Origin: Arcobacter arenosus
Lineage (GTDB): Bacteria; Campylobacterota; Campylobacteria; Campylobacterales; Arcobacteraceae
NCBI RefSeq assembly: GCF_005771535.1
Contig: NZ_VANU01000005.1
Location: 116,213 to 180,212, forward strand
Direction: 5' to 3'
Length of the DNA stretch: 64,000 bases
Shown here: piece after piece, positions 1 to 10,071 of the stretch
Position numbering within the stretch: position 1 is the first letter of the stretch
How the letters are laid out: every line of letters begins with the position of its first letter
Notes under the pieces: generated by a model
The model's database searches: none
What the model was told of the DNA's origin: nothing
Seen by the model: the letters and a program-made list of their open reading frames with translations, nothing else
Made by a program: the position numbers and the translations under genes

Positions 1-182
1 AACCAACTGCAAACTTAGATAAAGAGTTGTCACTTCATTTTATAGAGATTATAAAAGAATTAAAAAATGATGGTAAAACAATTATTATTGCTACCCATGA
101 CCCACTTTTTTTTGAGCTTGATTTTGTTGATAGAGTTATTGAGATATCAAATGGGGAAATTTTAAACAAGGACTTAGCATAA
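1..182 (+). CDS. ABC transporter ATP-binding protein, 3' end only
   Basis: The window opens inside an ABC ATPase, open in the frame that starts at base 3. The visible 59 residues begin with PTANLD, the end of the Walker B/D-loop region, and continue to ATHD, the H-loop switch histidine. The protein then ends NGEILNKDLA. The signature and Walker A motifs lie outside the window. The stop codon overlaps the start of the next gene by one base (TAATG), so the two are probably translationally coupled and the next membrane protein may belong to the same transport system. The substrate cannot be told from this fragment. The short tail after the H-loop is typical of LolD/MacB/FtsE-like ATPases, which is only a hint. 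Confidence 0.85.
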   Translation, partial: PTANLDKELSLHFIEIIKELKNDGKTIIIATHDPLFFELDFVDRVIEISNGEILNKDLA

Positions 183-1150
183 TGCTTTTATCACCTGAAG
201 TTTTAACAATCCTTATTATAAACATAATATTTTTAGTATTTGGTACCATTGCTTTTTTTCTATCAACTAAAATTTTTTTAGGATGGAATATCAACTCAAC
301 TTCTAAAAAACAATATACTTTAGAAAAACAAAACTATTTAACTGCAACAATAATCAAATATATACTTTTTACAAAAATAGTTCTTTTTTTATTTTTCGTT
401 TTTACTCTTGATAAAATATCAAATGTTTTAACTGGAGCCATGTGTGCAGCAGGTGTTGTTGATGCTACTAGTTATGGTATTTATCTACTTTTATTTAAAT
501 TAATAAATATCTATTTATTTGGCTTTTGGTTAATAATTCACAAAAGTGATATTGAAACAAAAGATATGAAATTTACAAGATTAAAGTTTGGTTTTTATCT
601 TTTTATCTATTTAGTATTTTTAGTTGAAACAATTATTGAAATAACAATGTTTTCTTCAATTGAAGTTGATAAATTAGTTTCTTGTTGTGGAACTTTATAT
701 TCAAATTCAACAGGCTCATATCTATCTTCTTTATATGCCTTTGATAATAGTATGATTCTAGGAGTTTTCTATTCAATTTTTACACTACTTATAATATCAT
801 ACTTTCTAAAAAATGATTTTTTATATGTGATTTTAAATCTTTTATTTTTAATTATCTCATTGTTAAGTTTGATTATGTTTTTTGGAACCTATATTTATGA
901 ATTGCCAACTCACCATTGTCCTTTTTGTATGCTTCAAAAAGAGTACAATTACATAGGTTATATTATTTATATCTTTTTATTTTTAGGAACTTTTTATGGC
1001 TTTATCCCTGCTCTTAAAAATATAGTTTTAGATATAAAAGAGAAACAAAACTATTATTATAAGATTTCTATTGTATCTTCTACTATTTATGTGATAATTG
1101 TAAGTTTATATCCAATAGTATTTTATATAAAAAATGGTGTTTGGCTATAG
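182..1150 (+). CDS. Polytopic membrane protein with paired cysteines, function unknown
   Basis: A 322-residue, very hydrophobic protein with about eight predicted membrane segments. The first is near residues 7-27 and the last near 295-315. Cysteines stand out at loop positions: a Cys in the AMCAAG segment, a CC pair in SCCGT, and a CPFC (CxxC) motif preceded by two histidines. Such motifs suggest thiol-disulfide exchange or metal handling near the membrane. I do not recognise the family with confidence. It overlaps the preceding ABC ATPase by one base, so it may be a permease-associated or redox partner of that transporter. In Campylobacter, iron-uptake and thioredoxin genes sit in broadly similar ABC clusters, but that link is inference. 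Confidence 0.6.
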   Translation: MLLSPEVLTILIINIIFLVFGTIAFFLSTKIFLGWNINSTSKKQYTLEKQNYLTATIIKYILFTKIVLFLFFVFTLDKISNVLTGAMCAAGVVDATSYGIYLLLFKLINIYLFGFWLIIHKSDIETKDMKFTRLKFGFYLFIYLVFLVETIIEITMFSSIEVDKLVSCCGTLYSNSTGSYLSSLYAFDNSMILGVFYSIFTLLIISYFLKNDFLYVILNLLFLIISLLSLIMFFGTYIYELPTHHCPFCMLQKEYNYIGYIIYIFLFLGTFYGFIPALKNIVLDIKEKQNYYYKISIVSSTIYVIIVSLYPIVFYIKNGVWL

Positions 1151-1273
1151 TTATATAAAAAATTATTTTTTAAATAAAAAAAGATAATTGTATGATTTTT
1201 ATATAGCTGTATGCATATTCTTTTGTTATATTAGTGATAAAATTATTGTCATTATAAAACAAAGGACTAAGTA

Positions 1274-3088
1274 ATGAATAACTTAGACTTAATTTGGATT
1301 CTATTAAGTGCTTTTTTGGTTTTCTTAATGCAATTTGGTTTTTCTTTAGTTGAAACTGGAAGTGTAAGATCAAAAAACACAATTAATGTTGCTATGAAAA
1401 ACCTAATAGACACAGTTTTTGGGATAATCTTTTTTTGGTTTATTGGTTTTGGATTAATGTTTGGGACTGATTCTTTAGGACTATTTGGAACTGACAGTTT
1501 TATAATAGATGGTAAAGACCTAGAACAAAATGCAATATTTTTCTTCCAAGCAATGTTTGCAGCCACCGCAGTTACAATTGTATCAGGAGCAGTTGCAGAA
1601 AGAATAAAATTTAATGGCTATATTGTAGTTGCTATAATTGTTTCTGCACTTATTTACCCTATTTTTGGACATTGGGCATGGAATGAAAATGGCTGGTTAA
1701 ATAAGCTTGGTTTTATAGATTTTGCTGGGTCTACAGTTGTTCACTCAATTGGGGCTTGGATTGGACTTATTGGAACTATAGTTTTAGGGCCAAGACTTGG
1801 TAAATTTAAAAATGGAAAAGTGAAATATTTTGCTCCTAGTAATCATAATTTTATAGTTTTTGGTGTATTTATACTTTTTTTCTCTTGGTTTGGATTTAAT
1901 GCAGGAAGCCTATTAAAATTTGACTACGAAGTTACTTCAATTCTTCTAAACACTCTAATAGCTGCTGTTTTTGGTGGCTTTGGTGCTTGGATTATAACTT
2001 TCTTTCACAAAGCAAAAGTTGATGTAGAAATATTTAGTTATGGAATCTTAGCAGGTCTTGTGGGGATTACGGCAGGTTGTTATGAGTTAACAGTTGCACA
2101 AAGTGCTATTGTAGGATTTATATCTTCATTTATAATGCACTATTCAAATGAAATCCTAACAAGATATTTTAAAATTGATGATCCCTTAAGTGTGGTTAGT
2201 ATACATGGTTTTGCAGGTGCTTGGGGTACTATTGCAGTTGGAATTTTCGCAAATCTTCCTGATGGAATGACTAGAATAGAATTAATTTTAGTACAAACTG
2301 TAGGAGTATTTAGTGCCTTTTTATTTGCCATCATTACAGGTTTTATTTTATTTATTATCCTTTATAAACTTAATTTACTTAGAGTTAGAAAGAAACATGA
2401 AGTTATAGGATTAAATACAAGTGAACATAATGCTAAACTTCCTTGGGTAGAGACAATTGAAAGTATTGTTACAATTATGAAAACTGGTAATATGGGCAAA
2501 AAAGTTCATGAAGAAAGGGGTACAGAAGTTGGCTTAGTAGCTAGGTTTTTTAATATTTTACTAAATATGTTAAAAGAGAAAAACACCCAATTAAAAAATA
2601 GTAATAAATCATTACACAAAAAAGCTTATTTTGATGCCTTAACTTCAATAATGAATAGAAGAGGATTCTTAGAAAATATCAAAGAAAAAACTCTTTTCTC
2701 AAAATATTCTTTAGCAATAATTGATATTGACAAATTTAAATCGATAAATGATACCTATGGACATGATGTAGGAGATGAAGTTTTAAAAGAGTTGGCAAAG
2801 GTTGTCTCTAACAATATTAGAGACAAAGATTTATTTGCTAGATGGGGAGGTGAAGAGTTTGTAATATTAATGAATACAAATGATTTACAAATAGCCCAAA
2901 ATGTTGCAGATAAAATTAGAAAGTCAATAGAAAAAGCAGTTTTTCCAACTGTAAAAAATATTACAGCTTCATTTGGTGTTAGTAATTTTAAAAATAAAAA
3001 TGAATCTTTTGATGATGTATTAAAAAAAGCAGATAAAGCTTTATATGATGCAAAAAAGCTTGGTAGAAATAGAGTTTGTAGTTATTAA
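1274..3088 (+). CDS. Ammonium transporter fused to a GGDEF diguanylate cyclase
   Basis: A 604-residue fusion. Residues 1 to about 385 form an Amt/MEP/Rh ammonium channel with roughly eleven membrane helices. The twin pore histidines are visible at H157 ([11 protein letters not shown]) and H311 ([11 protein letters not shown]). A linker of about 70 residues with helical, HAMP-like character leads to a GGDEF domain (about 440-604). The active-site motif is GGEEF at 525-529, and the inhibitory I-site RxxD (RDKD, 516-519) sits exactly five residues before it. The cyclase is therefore predicted to be active and product-inhibited. The likely role is to convert ammonium occupancy or transport into c-di-GMP output. 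No glnK lies next to it, unlike canonical amtB loci. The start follows AAAGGA at 1261-1266. The gene stands alone and ends in a hairpin. Confidence 0.93.
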   Translation: MNNLDLIWILLSAFLVFLMQFGFSLVETGSVRSKNTINVAMKNLIDTVFGIIFFWFIGFGLMFGTDSLGLFGTDSFIIDGKDLEQNAIFFFQAMFAATAVTIVSGAVAERIKFNGYIVVAIIVSALIYPIFGHWAWNENGWLNKLGFIDFAGSTVVHSIGAWIGLIGTIVLGPRLGKFKNGKVKYFAPSNHNFIVFGVFILFFSWFGFNAGSLLKFDYEVTSILLNTLIAAVFGGFGAWIITFFHKAKVDVEIFSYGILAGLVGITAGCYELTVAQSAIVGFISSFIMHYSNEILTRYFKIDDPLSVVSIHGFAGAWGTIAVGIFANLPDGMTRIELILVQTVGVFSAFLFAIITGFILFIILYKLNLLRVRKKHEVIGLNTSEHNAKLPWVETIESIVTIMKTGNMGKKVHEERGTEVGLVARFFNILLNMLKEKNTQLKNSNKSLHKKAYFDALTSIMNRRGFLENIKEKTLFSKYSLAIIDIDKFKSINDTYGHDVGDEVLKELAKVVSNNIRDKDLFARWGGEEFVILMNTNDLQIAQNVADKIRKSIEKAVFPTVKNITASFGVSNFKNKNESFDDVLKKADKALYDAKKLGRNRVCSY

Positions 3089-3112
3089 AACTAGAGGAAT
3101 ACCTCTAGTTTT
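3087..3112. terminator. Bidirectional hairpin terminator between convergent genes
   Basis: An 11-bp perfect stem, AAAACTAGAGG (3087-3097) pairing with CCTCTAGTTTT (3102-3112), closes a four-base loop. There are A residues on one side and T residues on the other, so it can end transcription from both the Amt-GGDEF gene and purL. Confidence 0.8.
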
Positions 3113-3113
3113 A

Positions 3114-5327
3114 TTATAAATCTTGTTCGATTACTTGTCTAAATTTATTAAAATAGATATCTTTTGCAGCATCTAATTCAAAATATACATCATTGATAGA
3201 AATTTTTCCTCCACCAATCATACCAAGTTTTGTACAAGTGATTTTTCTATTTGCACATAATCTTTCGAAGCTTTCACAGTTTTCAGGGTCAACTTCAACT
3301 AAAGCTCTTGATAATGTTTCAGAAAAAATATCTTTTTCATCTTCTAAATCTATTTTAGCATCAACACCCCTGTTTCCTACAACAGCCATTTTTGCTAATG
3401 CAATTGCAAGTCCACCAACATTTACGTCTTTTGCAGACTCTAATAAATCTTGTTTATTGGCTTCAATAACTGTATTCCAAAGATTTAATTCTTTTGAGAA
3501 ATCTACCTCAGGGTGAGTTCCAGCTACTTTACCATAGAATTTTTTCATATATAAAGAAGCACCAAATTCTGATTTAGTATCACCTAATAAATATACAAAA
3601 TTCCCATCTTCCTTAAATGCTGATGGAAGAACTTTGTTTGCATCTTCATTTACACCAACCATTGCAATTGCAGGAGTTGGGAAAACACCAACACCATTTG
3701 TTTCATTGTATAAAGATACATTTCCACCAATAACTGGTGTATTTAACTCTTTACAAGCTGATTTAATACCTTCACAAGCTTGAGCAAATTGCCACATAAC
3801 TTCTGGGTTTTGTGGGTTTCCAAAGTTAAGACAATCAGTAATTGCTTTAGGAACTGCACCTGTCATAGCTACATTTCTTCCTGATTCCATTACAGCTGCT
3901 GCAGCTCCTAGTTCAGGGTTAATATAACATTGTCTAGTATTACAATCAGCACTCATTGCTAAAGCTTTTCCAGTTTCTTTAATTCTAATAACAGAACCGT
4001 CTAATTTTCCAGGTCCCTTAACAGTGTTTGTTTGTACCATAGAATCATATTGATTATAAACCCATGATTTATCAACAACTTCCATATCACTAATTAATGC
4101 TTCAAATGCTTCTTGGTTTGAGATATCTTTGTCTAAAGTAATATCTTCAATACCTTCTAAGTACTCTGGTTTTGCAACAGGTCTATCTAAAATCGGAGCT
4201 TCTTCTGAAACTGGTTGAACAGGGATATCTGCACACTTTTCTCCATGCCAGAATAGTTCCATATTTCCAGTATCAGTTACTTCACCAATTACAGCTACAT
4301 CTAATTCCCATTTTTCAAAGATATCAATAATAGCTTGTTCACAACCTTTTTTAGCACAAATTAGCATTCTTTCTTGAGATTCACTTAACATGAAATCATA
4401 AGGAGTCATCCCCTCTTCTCTTGCTGGAACCTTATCTAAATGCATAATCATACCAGACCCAGATCTTCCTGCCATCTCAAAAGAAGATGAAGTAAGTCCT
4501 GCAGCACCCATATCTTGGATACCAATAATTAAATCCTCTTTAAATAGCTCTAAACAAGCTTCTAAAAGTAGTTTTTCAGTAAATGGATCTCCAACTTGAA
4601 CTGTTGGTCTTTTTGATTCAGAATCTTCATCAAATGAAGCAGATGACATTACAGCTCCACCAAGTCCATCACGTCCAGTTTTAGAACCTACATACATAAC
4701 TGGGTTTCCAATACCTTCAGCTTTTCCGTAGAAAATCTCATCAGCTTTTGCAATACCTAAGTTAAAAGCATTTACAAGGTTATTTCCAGCATAACACTCT
4801 TCAAAGTTTGTTTGTCCACCAATAGTTGGAACACCCATGCAGTTACCATATCCACCAATACCTGCAACAACACCTCTTAAAAGGAATCTGTGTTTTTGTG
4901 CAGTTTCACTATCACCTTCAATACCTGCAAATTGGATTAAATTCATAGAAGCAACTGGTCTTGCACCCATTGTAAATACGTCTCTCATAATACCACCAAC
5001 ACCAGTTGCAGCACCTTGATATGGTTCTATAAATGAAGGGTGGTTGTGTGATTCCATTTTAAATACTGCTGCATATCCATCACCAATATCAATAACACCA
5101 GCATTTTCACCTGGCCCTTGAATAACCCATGGAGCCTTTGTTGGAAATCCATTTAAATATTTTTTACTAGATTTATAAGAACAGTGTTCAGACCACATTG
5201 CAGAAAAAATTCCAATTTCTACATAATTTGGTTCTCTTCCTAAAATCTCTTTAATGTTATCTAATTCTTCAAGTGTCAAAGAGTGAGCAAGTGCTAACTC
5301 TTCTAAAGTCATCTCTTTATTTTGCAT
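3114..5327 (-). CDS. purL: Phosphoribosylformylglycinamidine synthase, PurL subunit
   Basis: A 737-residue small-type PurL. It catalyses the ATP-dependent amidation of FGAR to FGAM in purine synthesis, working with separate PurS and PurQ subunits that are not in this window. The sequence shows the conserved N-terminal block [19 protein letters not shown], the Mg/ATP-site stretch [10 protein letters not shown], and internal AIRS-type repeats (IGGQTNF and GGNVSLYNE in the two halves). The length fits the bacterial small PurL rather than the 1300-residue single-chain enzyme. The ATG is preceded by AAGGCGAAAA. It appears to be transcribed alone. Confidence 0.97.
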   Translation of the reverse strand: MQNKEMTLEELALAHSLTLEELDNIKEILGREPNYVEIGIFSAMWSEHCSYKSSKKYLNGFPTKAPWVIQGPGENAGVIDIGDGYAAVFKMESHNHPSFIEPYQGAATGVGGIMRDVFTMGARPVASMNLIQFAGIEGDSETAQKHRFLLRGVVAGIGGYGNCMGVPTIGGQTNFEECYAGNNLVNAFNLGIAKADEIFYGKAEGIGNPVMYVGSKTGRDGLGGAVMSSASFDEDSESKRPTVQVGDPFTEKLLLEACLELFKEDLIIGIQDMGAAGLTSSSFEMAGRSGSGMIMHLDKVPAREEGMTPYDFMLSESQERMLICAKKGCEQAIIDIFEKWELDVAVIGEVTDTGNMELFWHGEKCADIPVQPVSEEAPILDRPVAKPEYLEGIEDITLDKDISNQEAFEALISDMEVVDKSWVYNQYDSMVQTNTVKGPGKLDGSVIRIKETGKALAMSADCNTRQCYINPELGAAAAVMESGRNVAMTGAVPKAITDCLNFGNPQNPEVMWQFAQACEGIKSACKELNTPVIGGNVSLYNETNGVGVFPTPAIAMVGVNEDANKVLPSAFKEDGNFVYLLGDTKSEFGASLYMKKFYGKVAGTHPEVDFSKELNLWNTVIEANKQDLLESAKDVNVGGLAIALAKMAVVGNRGVDAKIDLEDEKDIFSETLSRALVEVDPENCESFERLCANRKITCTKLGMIGGGKISINDVYFELDAAKDIYFNKFRQVIEQDL

Positions 5328-5400
5328 TTTTCGCCTTAAAATTATGGTTGTGATTGTTTCTAAAGTTCGTGATTATATCCAAAGGGTACTTAGCTTTTGA

Positions 5401-6360
5401 TTACCCCTCAGCTAAGATTTTTATTTTATTGTCTTTTAGTTCTATATAAAGTTCTTTTCTTCCATTAAATGTATAATATTTAGTTTTGTAATCTTCATCC
5501 ATTAGGACTTTGAACATCTGTTTATTTAAAGAGTTTGGATAAGGAACAATATTAATATTTTTAAACTCTATTTTTTTATCTTCTTTTTTTGAGAAGATTC
5601 TTTCTTTATAGTCTTTAAATTGTTTAATGTCCATTCCATCATGTCTTTTAAAGTTTTCTGAGTAAAAATTTAAATACCCTTCTAAATCAGATTCCCTCCA
5701 AGCTTCTCTCCATTTGTAAATAGAAGCTAAAATTAAACTCATTTGCTCCTTTGAAACTTTTTTTAAATTTTCATCAGAAATTAACAAAATTGATTTAGTA
5801 TAGTCAAAACTTTCATCAAGTTCTTCAAGCCTAGGATTATCTAAAGCGATACATCCTTTTGTAAACTCTTCCCTTTCTTCATTTAATGGCATTCCATGAA
5901 TCCAAATACCATGACCATTTTTATTTTGCGTTTTATCAAAGGTATTAGGGTAATTAGTTACTAAAGCTAAAGGTCCATAAAATTGATCAACTGAAGTTAA
6001 TTTTTTAGTTAATTCATATGCTCCTGTTGGAGTTCTCAAGTCCCCTTCGGATTGTTTGTCCCCCTCTTTTTCTCCAACAATTACGCTATCTCTTAAAATT
6101 AAATCATAATTGTTTTTACCAATTTTATATAAAGCAATCTCTTTAGCATCTTTTTGGGTAAAAAGAAGATATTTTTTTGATTCATAATATCCAAAATCTA
6201 CATTTTTATCTTTTAAATAGTTATTCCAATACTCTTTTTTTGTTAGTTGTTTTTCAAGTTCTATTTTTACAGCTTCTAAACCTTTACTTCTATAAATGTC
6301 AACTAAATCTGCAATCATAATATTTGAAATTATGGTTAAAATTAGTACTATTTTCTTCAA
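5401..6360 (-). CDS. Periplasmic murein L,D-carboxypeptidase, Csd6/Pgp2-like (YkuD fold)
   Basis: A 319-residue exported protein with an N-terminal hydrophobic signal. The central YkuD catalytic domain carries HGIWIHGMP and the nucleophile motif TKGCIALDNPR, which supply the catalytic His and Cys. The last 115 residues (from about 205) look like an NTF2-type domain. YkuD followed by NTF2 is the architecture of Helicobacter Csd6 and Campylobacter Pgp2, which trim tetrapeptides to tripeptides and set helical cell shape. The divergent neighbour is a Csd3/Pgp3-like M23 endopeptidase, which supports this reading. A generic L,D-transpeptidase is the alternative; the C-terminal domain argues against it. 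Confidence 0.82.
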   Translation of the reverse strand: MKKIVLILTIISNIMIADLVDIYRSKGLEAVKIELEKQLTKKEYWNNYLKDKNVDFGYYESKKYLLFTQKDAKEIALYKIGKNNYDLILRDSVIVGEKEGDKQSEGDLRTPTGAYELTKKLTSVDQFYGPLALVTNYPNTFDKTQNKNGHGIWIHGMPLNEEREEFTKGCIALDNPRLEELDESFDYTKSILLISDENLKKVSKEQMSLILASIYKWREAWRESDLEGYLNFYSENFKRHDGMDIKQFKDYKERIFSKKEDKKIEFKNINIVPYPNSLNKQMFKVLMDEDYKTKYYTFNGRKELYIELKDNKIKILAEG

Positions 6361-6406
6361 TTGAAAGCTCCCAAAATTCTTTATATATTCTTTAGTTGCG
6401 CAATTG

Positions 6407-6412
6407 TATAAT
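6407..6412 (+). promoter_or_regulatory. -10 box for the M23 peptidase gene
   Basis: A perfect TATAAT lies 32 bases before the start codon, inside the 84-base gap shared with the divergent L,D-carboxypeptidase gene. Upstream sequence is T-rich, as is usual for Campylobacterota promoters, which often lack a clear -35 box. Confidence 0.5.
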
Positions 6413-6444
6413 ATCGCTTCTAATTTTTTTATAAAAGAAGGTAC

Positions 6445-7635
6445 ATGAAAAAAACGATAATCTTATTTCTATTTATTATTACATCTATATTTGCGAACAC
6501 TGTTAAAGAGGAAAAATGGCCAAAAGGAGAAACATTTTTAACCTTTTTAGATAAATATCAAATCCCTCAAAAACTCTATTTTGATTTAGAAAAAGAGGAT
6601 AAAGAGCTTTGTTCAGAGATTACTGCTGATAATTATTATTATACAATTGAAAATAGTGATGGAACTTTAAATCAAGTTTTAATTCCAGTTTCAGAAGAGA
6701 TTCAATTACATTTATCAAAACAAGATGATGGAACTTATAAATTTCAAACTTTACCAATAAGTTATAGGGAGTTTACAGAAACTATTGCAATGGAAATTAC
6801 AAGCTCAGTTTCACAACAACTTCAAGAAGCAACTGCAAGTGCAGCTTTAGCAGCCCATTTAAAATCAATTTTTTCTGGAGTTAGCTTTAGAAGGATGCAA
6901 AAAGGTGATATTGTAGCAATTGAGTATACGCAAAAAGAACTACTTGGAAAACCATTTGGACAGCCTCTTATAAAAGCTGCAATGGTTGAGATAAATGGAA
7001 AAAAACATTACAGATTTTTAAATGATAAAAATGACAAATATTATGATGAAAAAGGTAAGGCTTTTACAAAATTTTATTTTTTTAAATATCCCCTTTCATA
7101 TTCAAGAATTTCAAGTCACTTTACAAAAAAAAGATACCACCCAGTTTTAAAAAGATATAGAGCCCACTTAGGGACAGATTTTGCGGCACCAAGGGGAAGA
7201 AAAATCTATGCGGCTGGTGATGGAAGAATTGAATTTAAAGGTAGAAAAGGTGGTTATGGAAATACCATAATTATCAGACACCCAAATGGGTACAAAACTT
7301 TATATGCACACCAACATAAATTTAGAGCAGGTCTTAGAACTGGTCAAAGGGTTAAAAAAGGTGATTTAATTGGATATGTAGGAAGTACAGGATTAAGTTC
7401 TGGTCCACATTTACACCTAGGAGTATATAAAAATGGAAGGGCAATTAATCCTTTAAAAATCATAAGAAAACCTGAAACAGTTAAACTTTCAGGGGCAAAA
7501 AGAAAACAATTTATAGCCTTAGCAAAGGAAAAAATTAAAGATTTTGACAATGTTATTAATAATATTGATAACTATAAAGGAACAAGATTAGATAGAATGG
7601 TTTCATCAAGCCAACTAAATCCAAAGGAAATCTAA
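6445..7635 (+). CDS. M23 murein endopeptidase, Csd3/Pgp3-like
   Basis: A 396-residue periplasmic peptidase with a signal peptide (residues 1-17). It has a long N-terminal region that probably blocks the active site in the proenzyme, and a C-terminal LytM domain. The zinc ligands are visible in HLGTDFAAPRG and in the HLHLG motif near the end. The length and three-part layout match Helicobacter Csd3/HdpA (about 400 residues), a DD-endopeptidase and carboxypeptidase acting on peptidoglycan cross-links. It is divergent from the Csd6/Pgp2-like gene, so two cell-shape hydrolases share one intergenic region. The start follows GAAGG. Its stop overlaps the mgtE start by one base. Confidence 0.87.
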   Translation: MKKTIILFLFIITSIFANTVKEEKWPKGETFLTFLDKYQIPQKLYFDLEKEDKELCSEITADNYYYTIENSDGTLNQVLIPVSEEIQLHLSKQDDGTYKFQTLPISYREFTETIAMEITSSVSQQLQEATASAALAAHLKSIFSGVSFRRMQKGDIVAIEYTQKELLGKPFGQPLIKAAMVEINGKKHYRFLNDKNDKYYDEKGKAFTKFYFFKYPLSYSRISSHFTKKRYHPVLKRYRAHLGTDFAAPRGRKIYAAGDGRIEFKGRKGGYGNTIIIRHPNGYKTLYAHQHKFRAGLRTGQRVKKGDLIGYVGSTGLSSGPHLHLGVYKNGRAINPLKIIRKPETVKLSGAKRKQFIALAKEKIKDFDNVINNIDNYKGTRLDRMVSSSQLNPKEI

Positions 7636-8990
7636 TGGAAATTAAAGAGCATATCATAACCAATCCTGAAAAACTTTTAGAAAATCTAAATGAACTTCAC
7701 CCAAGTGATATTGCTCACTCATTAAAAAAGATTGAAAAAGAATCATCTGAAGATTTTTTCTTTATATTAAAACAAATACCCGAAGATATTTTAGGGGAAG
7801 TAATTCTTGAACTTCCTGATTACCTAAGGGAAGATTCATATGATGAACTTTCAAGTGAAAAGCTTACAGAAATAGTTTATGAACTTGAATCAGATGACGC
7901 AACTGACATTATCCAAGAACTTGAAGAACACAATGAAGAAAAAGCTAAAGAGGTATTTAACGGCCTAGAGGAAGAAGACAAGCAACAAATTGAATGGTTA
8001 AGTAGATATGAAGAAGATGAAGCTGGTTCATATATGCAAACGGAGTTATTTTCAGCAAACTTAAATGAAACCATTAAAGAATCACTTGATAGACTAACCC
8101 TTGGAAAAGAAGAAGAGGAACTAATAAATATTCATCAAGTTTATATTGTAGATAATCATAAAAAACTTATAGCTTCTATTTTACTTGAAGATTTAATTCT
8201 TATTGATTTTAAAAAAACTTATCAAGAAGTTTTAGACTCACATGATGAAAATAGGTTTAAGGCAAATATAGTTCATGATAAAGAACATATTGATGATGTT
8301 GCAAAAAAGTTTGAAAAATATGACTTAAATGCTGTTGCTGTTGTTGGGTTTCAAGATATGTTAATGGGAAGAATTACTTCCGATGATATTTTAGATGTTA
8401 TTGAAGAAAATGCAACTGAACAAATGTACCAATTAGCTGGGGTTGATGATGACTTTGAGCATGATGACAACCTTTATGTAACAGCTAAAAAAAGAGGGTA
8501 TTGGCTTTTTCTAAACCTTGGAACTGCAATATTAGCATCCCTTGTAATTGGAATATTTGAAGAGACTTTACAAGCATATGTTGCCTTAGCTATTTTAATG
8601 CCCATTGTTGCTTCTATGGGAGGAAATGCAGGGACTCAAACACTTGCGGTTATGGTAAGACAATTAGCCTTAGGTGACATTGACTTTGATAATAGTAAAG
8701 ATGCAATAAAAAAAGAGGTATTTATCTCACTTGTAAATGGTTTTGTTTTTGCAGTAATTATTGGAGGTATTGCTTGGTTTTGGTTTAATACAGCAATGCT
8801 TGGTGTTGTAATTGCAATATCCATGATAATAAACCTTTTTAGTGCAGGTTTTTTTGGAGCGTCAATACCACTTATTTTAAAAAAATTTGATATTGACCCA
8901 GCAATAGGAAGTACAGTTTTACTTACAACTGTGACTGATATAGTTGGTTTTTTTAGTTTTTTAATGCTTGCAAAGATTATTTTACTTTAA
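7635..8990 (+). CDS. mgtE: Magnesium transporter MgtE
   Basis: A 451-residue MgtE family Mg2+ channel. It has an acidic N-terminal domain of helical repeats (to about 130), a tandem CBS pair (about 135-255) that senses cytosolic Mg2+, a connecting helix, and five membrane helices from about 290. The pore region includes the conserved segment MPIVASMGGNAGTQTL. It starts one base inside the stop of the M23 peptidase gene, so the two are probably co-translated. No functional link between them is obvious. Confidence 0.95.
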   Translation: MEIKEHIITNPEKLLENLNELHPSDIAHSLKKIEKESSEDFFFILKQIPEDILGEVILELPDYLREDSYDELSSEKLTEIVYELESDDATDIIQELEEHNEEKAKEVFNGLEEEDKQQIEWLSRYEEDEAGSYMQTELFSANLNETIKESLDRLTLGKEEEELINIHQVYIVDNHKKLIASILLEDLILIDFKKTYQEVLDSHDENRFKANIVHDKEHIDDVAKKFEKYDLNAVAVVGFQDMLMGRITSDDILDVIEENATEQMYQLAGVDDDFEHDDNLYVTAKKRGYWLFLNLGTAILASLVIGIFEETLQAYVALAILMPIVASMGGNAGTQTLAVMVRQLALGDIDFDNSKDAIKKEVFISLVNGFVFAVIIGGIAWFWFNTAMLGVVIAISMIINLFSAGFFGASIPLILKKFDIDPAIGSTVLLTTVTDIVGFFSFLMLAKIILL

Positions 8991-9001
8991 ATATCTCGCA
9001 A

Positions 9002-9032
9002 GATATTAAAGAGAAATTCTCTCTTTAATATC
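9002..9032. terminator. Hairpin at the mgtE/ribB convergence
   Basis: A 13-bp inverted repeat, GATATTAAAGAGA (9002-9014) with TCTCTTTAATATC (9020-9032), overlaps the last codons of ribB. A smaller repeat, ATATCTCGCAAGATAT, lies just before it. It probably ends transcription from both sides. Its position inside a coding end is slightly unusual. Confidence 0.6.
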
Positions 9033-10061
9033 TAAACCAAATCCATTTATACCAACAAATTCACCCTTGGTTTTTGTTGTTATTAAATTTATCTCTTTTA
9101 TTCCCAATAAATTTAAAATCTGTGCACCAATTCCATATTCTCTTATCTCTTTCATTTTTTTTGAACTATTTGAAAGAAATACTAATACACCATTGTTTTC
9201 TTGAAGATATTTTATACTTTTTATCAAATCTTCGTATTTCTCAGTTGAAGATAAAAGTTCAATATCTTTCATAATATTATGAAATTTTACATTTGTATTT
9301 GGTTTTAATGTTCCAAAAGAATAAACATAGTGTTCTGCCTTTTTATGGTCTAAAAAAGTATATTTGTTTGCATTTTGTCCTAAAAAAGTCTCCATTGAAT
9401 TATTTGTAATTTTAACCAAAGACTCATTCATCATTCTATATTCAACAATATCAGAAATATAAACTATATTTAAATCATGCTCTTGGCAAAAAAGATCTAA
9501 ATCAGGTCGTCTTGCCATAGTTCCATCTTCTTTCATTATTTCACAAATAACAGAAGAACTTTGCATACCAGCAAGATGACAAAGGTCTGTTGAACCTTCT
9601 GTATGTCCTGTTCTAACTAATACCCCACCCTCTTTTGCAATAAGTGGAAAAATATGTCCAGGTCTAACTAAATCATCTTTTTTAGAGTATTGATTAGAAA
9701 GAATCTTAATAGTCATATCTCTTTCACTTGCAGAGATTCCTGTGGCTGCATCTTTTGCATCAACAGAAACGGTAAAAGCTGTTTCATAAGAGGAGTCATT
9801 GTTTTTAACCATTGGAGCCAAATCTAATCTATGTGCTGTTTCTTTAGACAAAGCAACACAAATCAAACCTTTTGCATGGCTTGCCATGAAGTTAACTTTC
9901 TCAGGAGTTGAAAGGTTAGCTGCATATACTAAATCTCCTTCATTTTCTCTATCTTCATCATCGACCATTACTACCATTTTACCTTTTTTTATGTCTTCAA
10001 TTGCTTGTAACACTCTATTGATTGCTTCGATTGATTTATTTTCATTAATTGTTGCATTCAT
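9006..10061 (-). CDS. ribB: 3,4-dihydroxy-2-butanone-4-phosphate synthase with a decayed GTP cyclohydrolase II domain
   Basis: A 351-residue RibBA-shaped protein. The N-terminal 200 residues are an intact DHBP synthase, with DDEDRENEGDL and the later HTEGSTDL segment; it converts ribulose 5-phosphate to the four-carbon riboflavin precursor. The C-terminal 145 residues occupy the GTP cyclohydrolase II position but lack the zinc-binding cysteine cluster (the CLTGD...CDC pattern), so this half should be catalytically dead for GTP. The missing activity is supplied by the separate ribA ten bases upstream in the same operon. Such RibB proteins with non-catalytic tails are known in Campylobacterota. 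Confidence 0.93.
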   Translation of the reverse strand: MNATINENKSIEAINRVLQAIEDIKKGKMVVMVDDEDRENEGDLVYAANLSTPEKVNFMASHAKGLICVALSKETAHRLDLAPMVKNNDSSYETAFTVSVDAKDAATGISASERDMTIKILSNQYSKKDDLVRPGHIFPLIAKEGGVLVRTGHTEGSTDLCHLAGMQSSSVICEIMKEDGTMARRPDLDLFCQEHDLNIVYISDIVEYRMMNESLVKITNNSMETFLGQNANKYTFLDHKKAEHYVYSFGTLKPNTNVKFHNIMKDIELLSSTEKYEDLIKSIKYLQENNGVLVFLSNSSKKMKEIREYGIGAQILNLLGIKEINLITTKTKGEFVGINGFGLDIKERISL

Positions 10062-10071
10062 TTTATATCCT

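Noticed and set aside
1170-1566. Minus-strand frames over the amt start
   Set aside because: Antisense shadows of the Amt-GGDEF gene.
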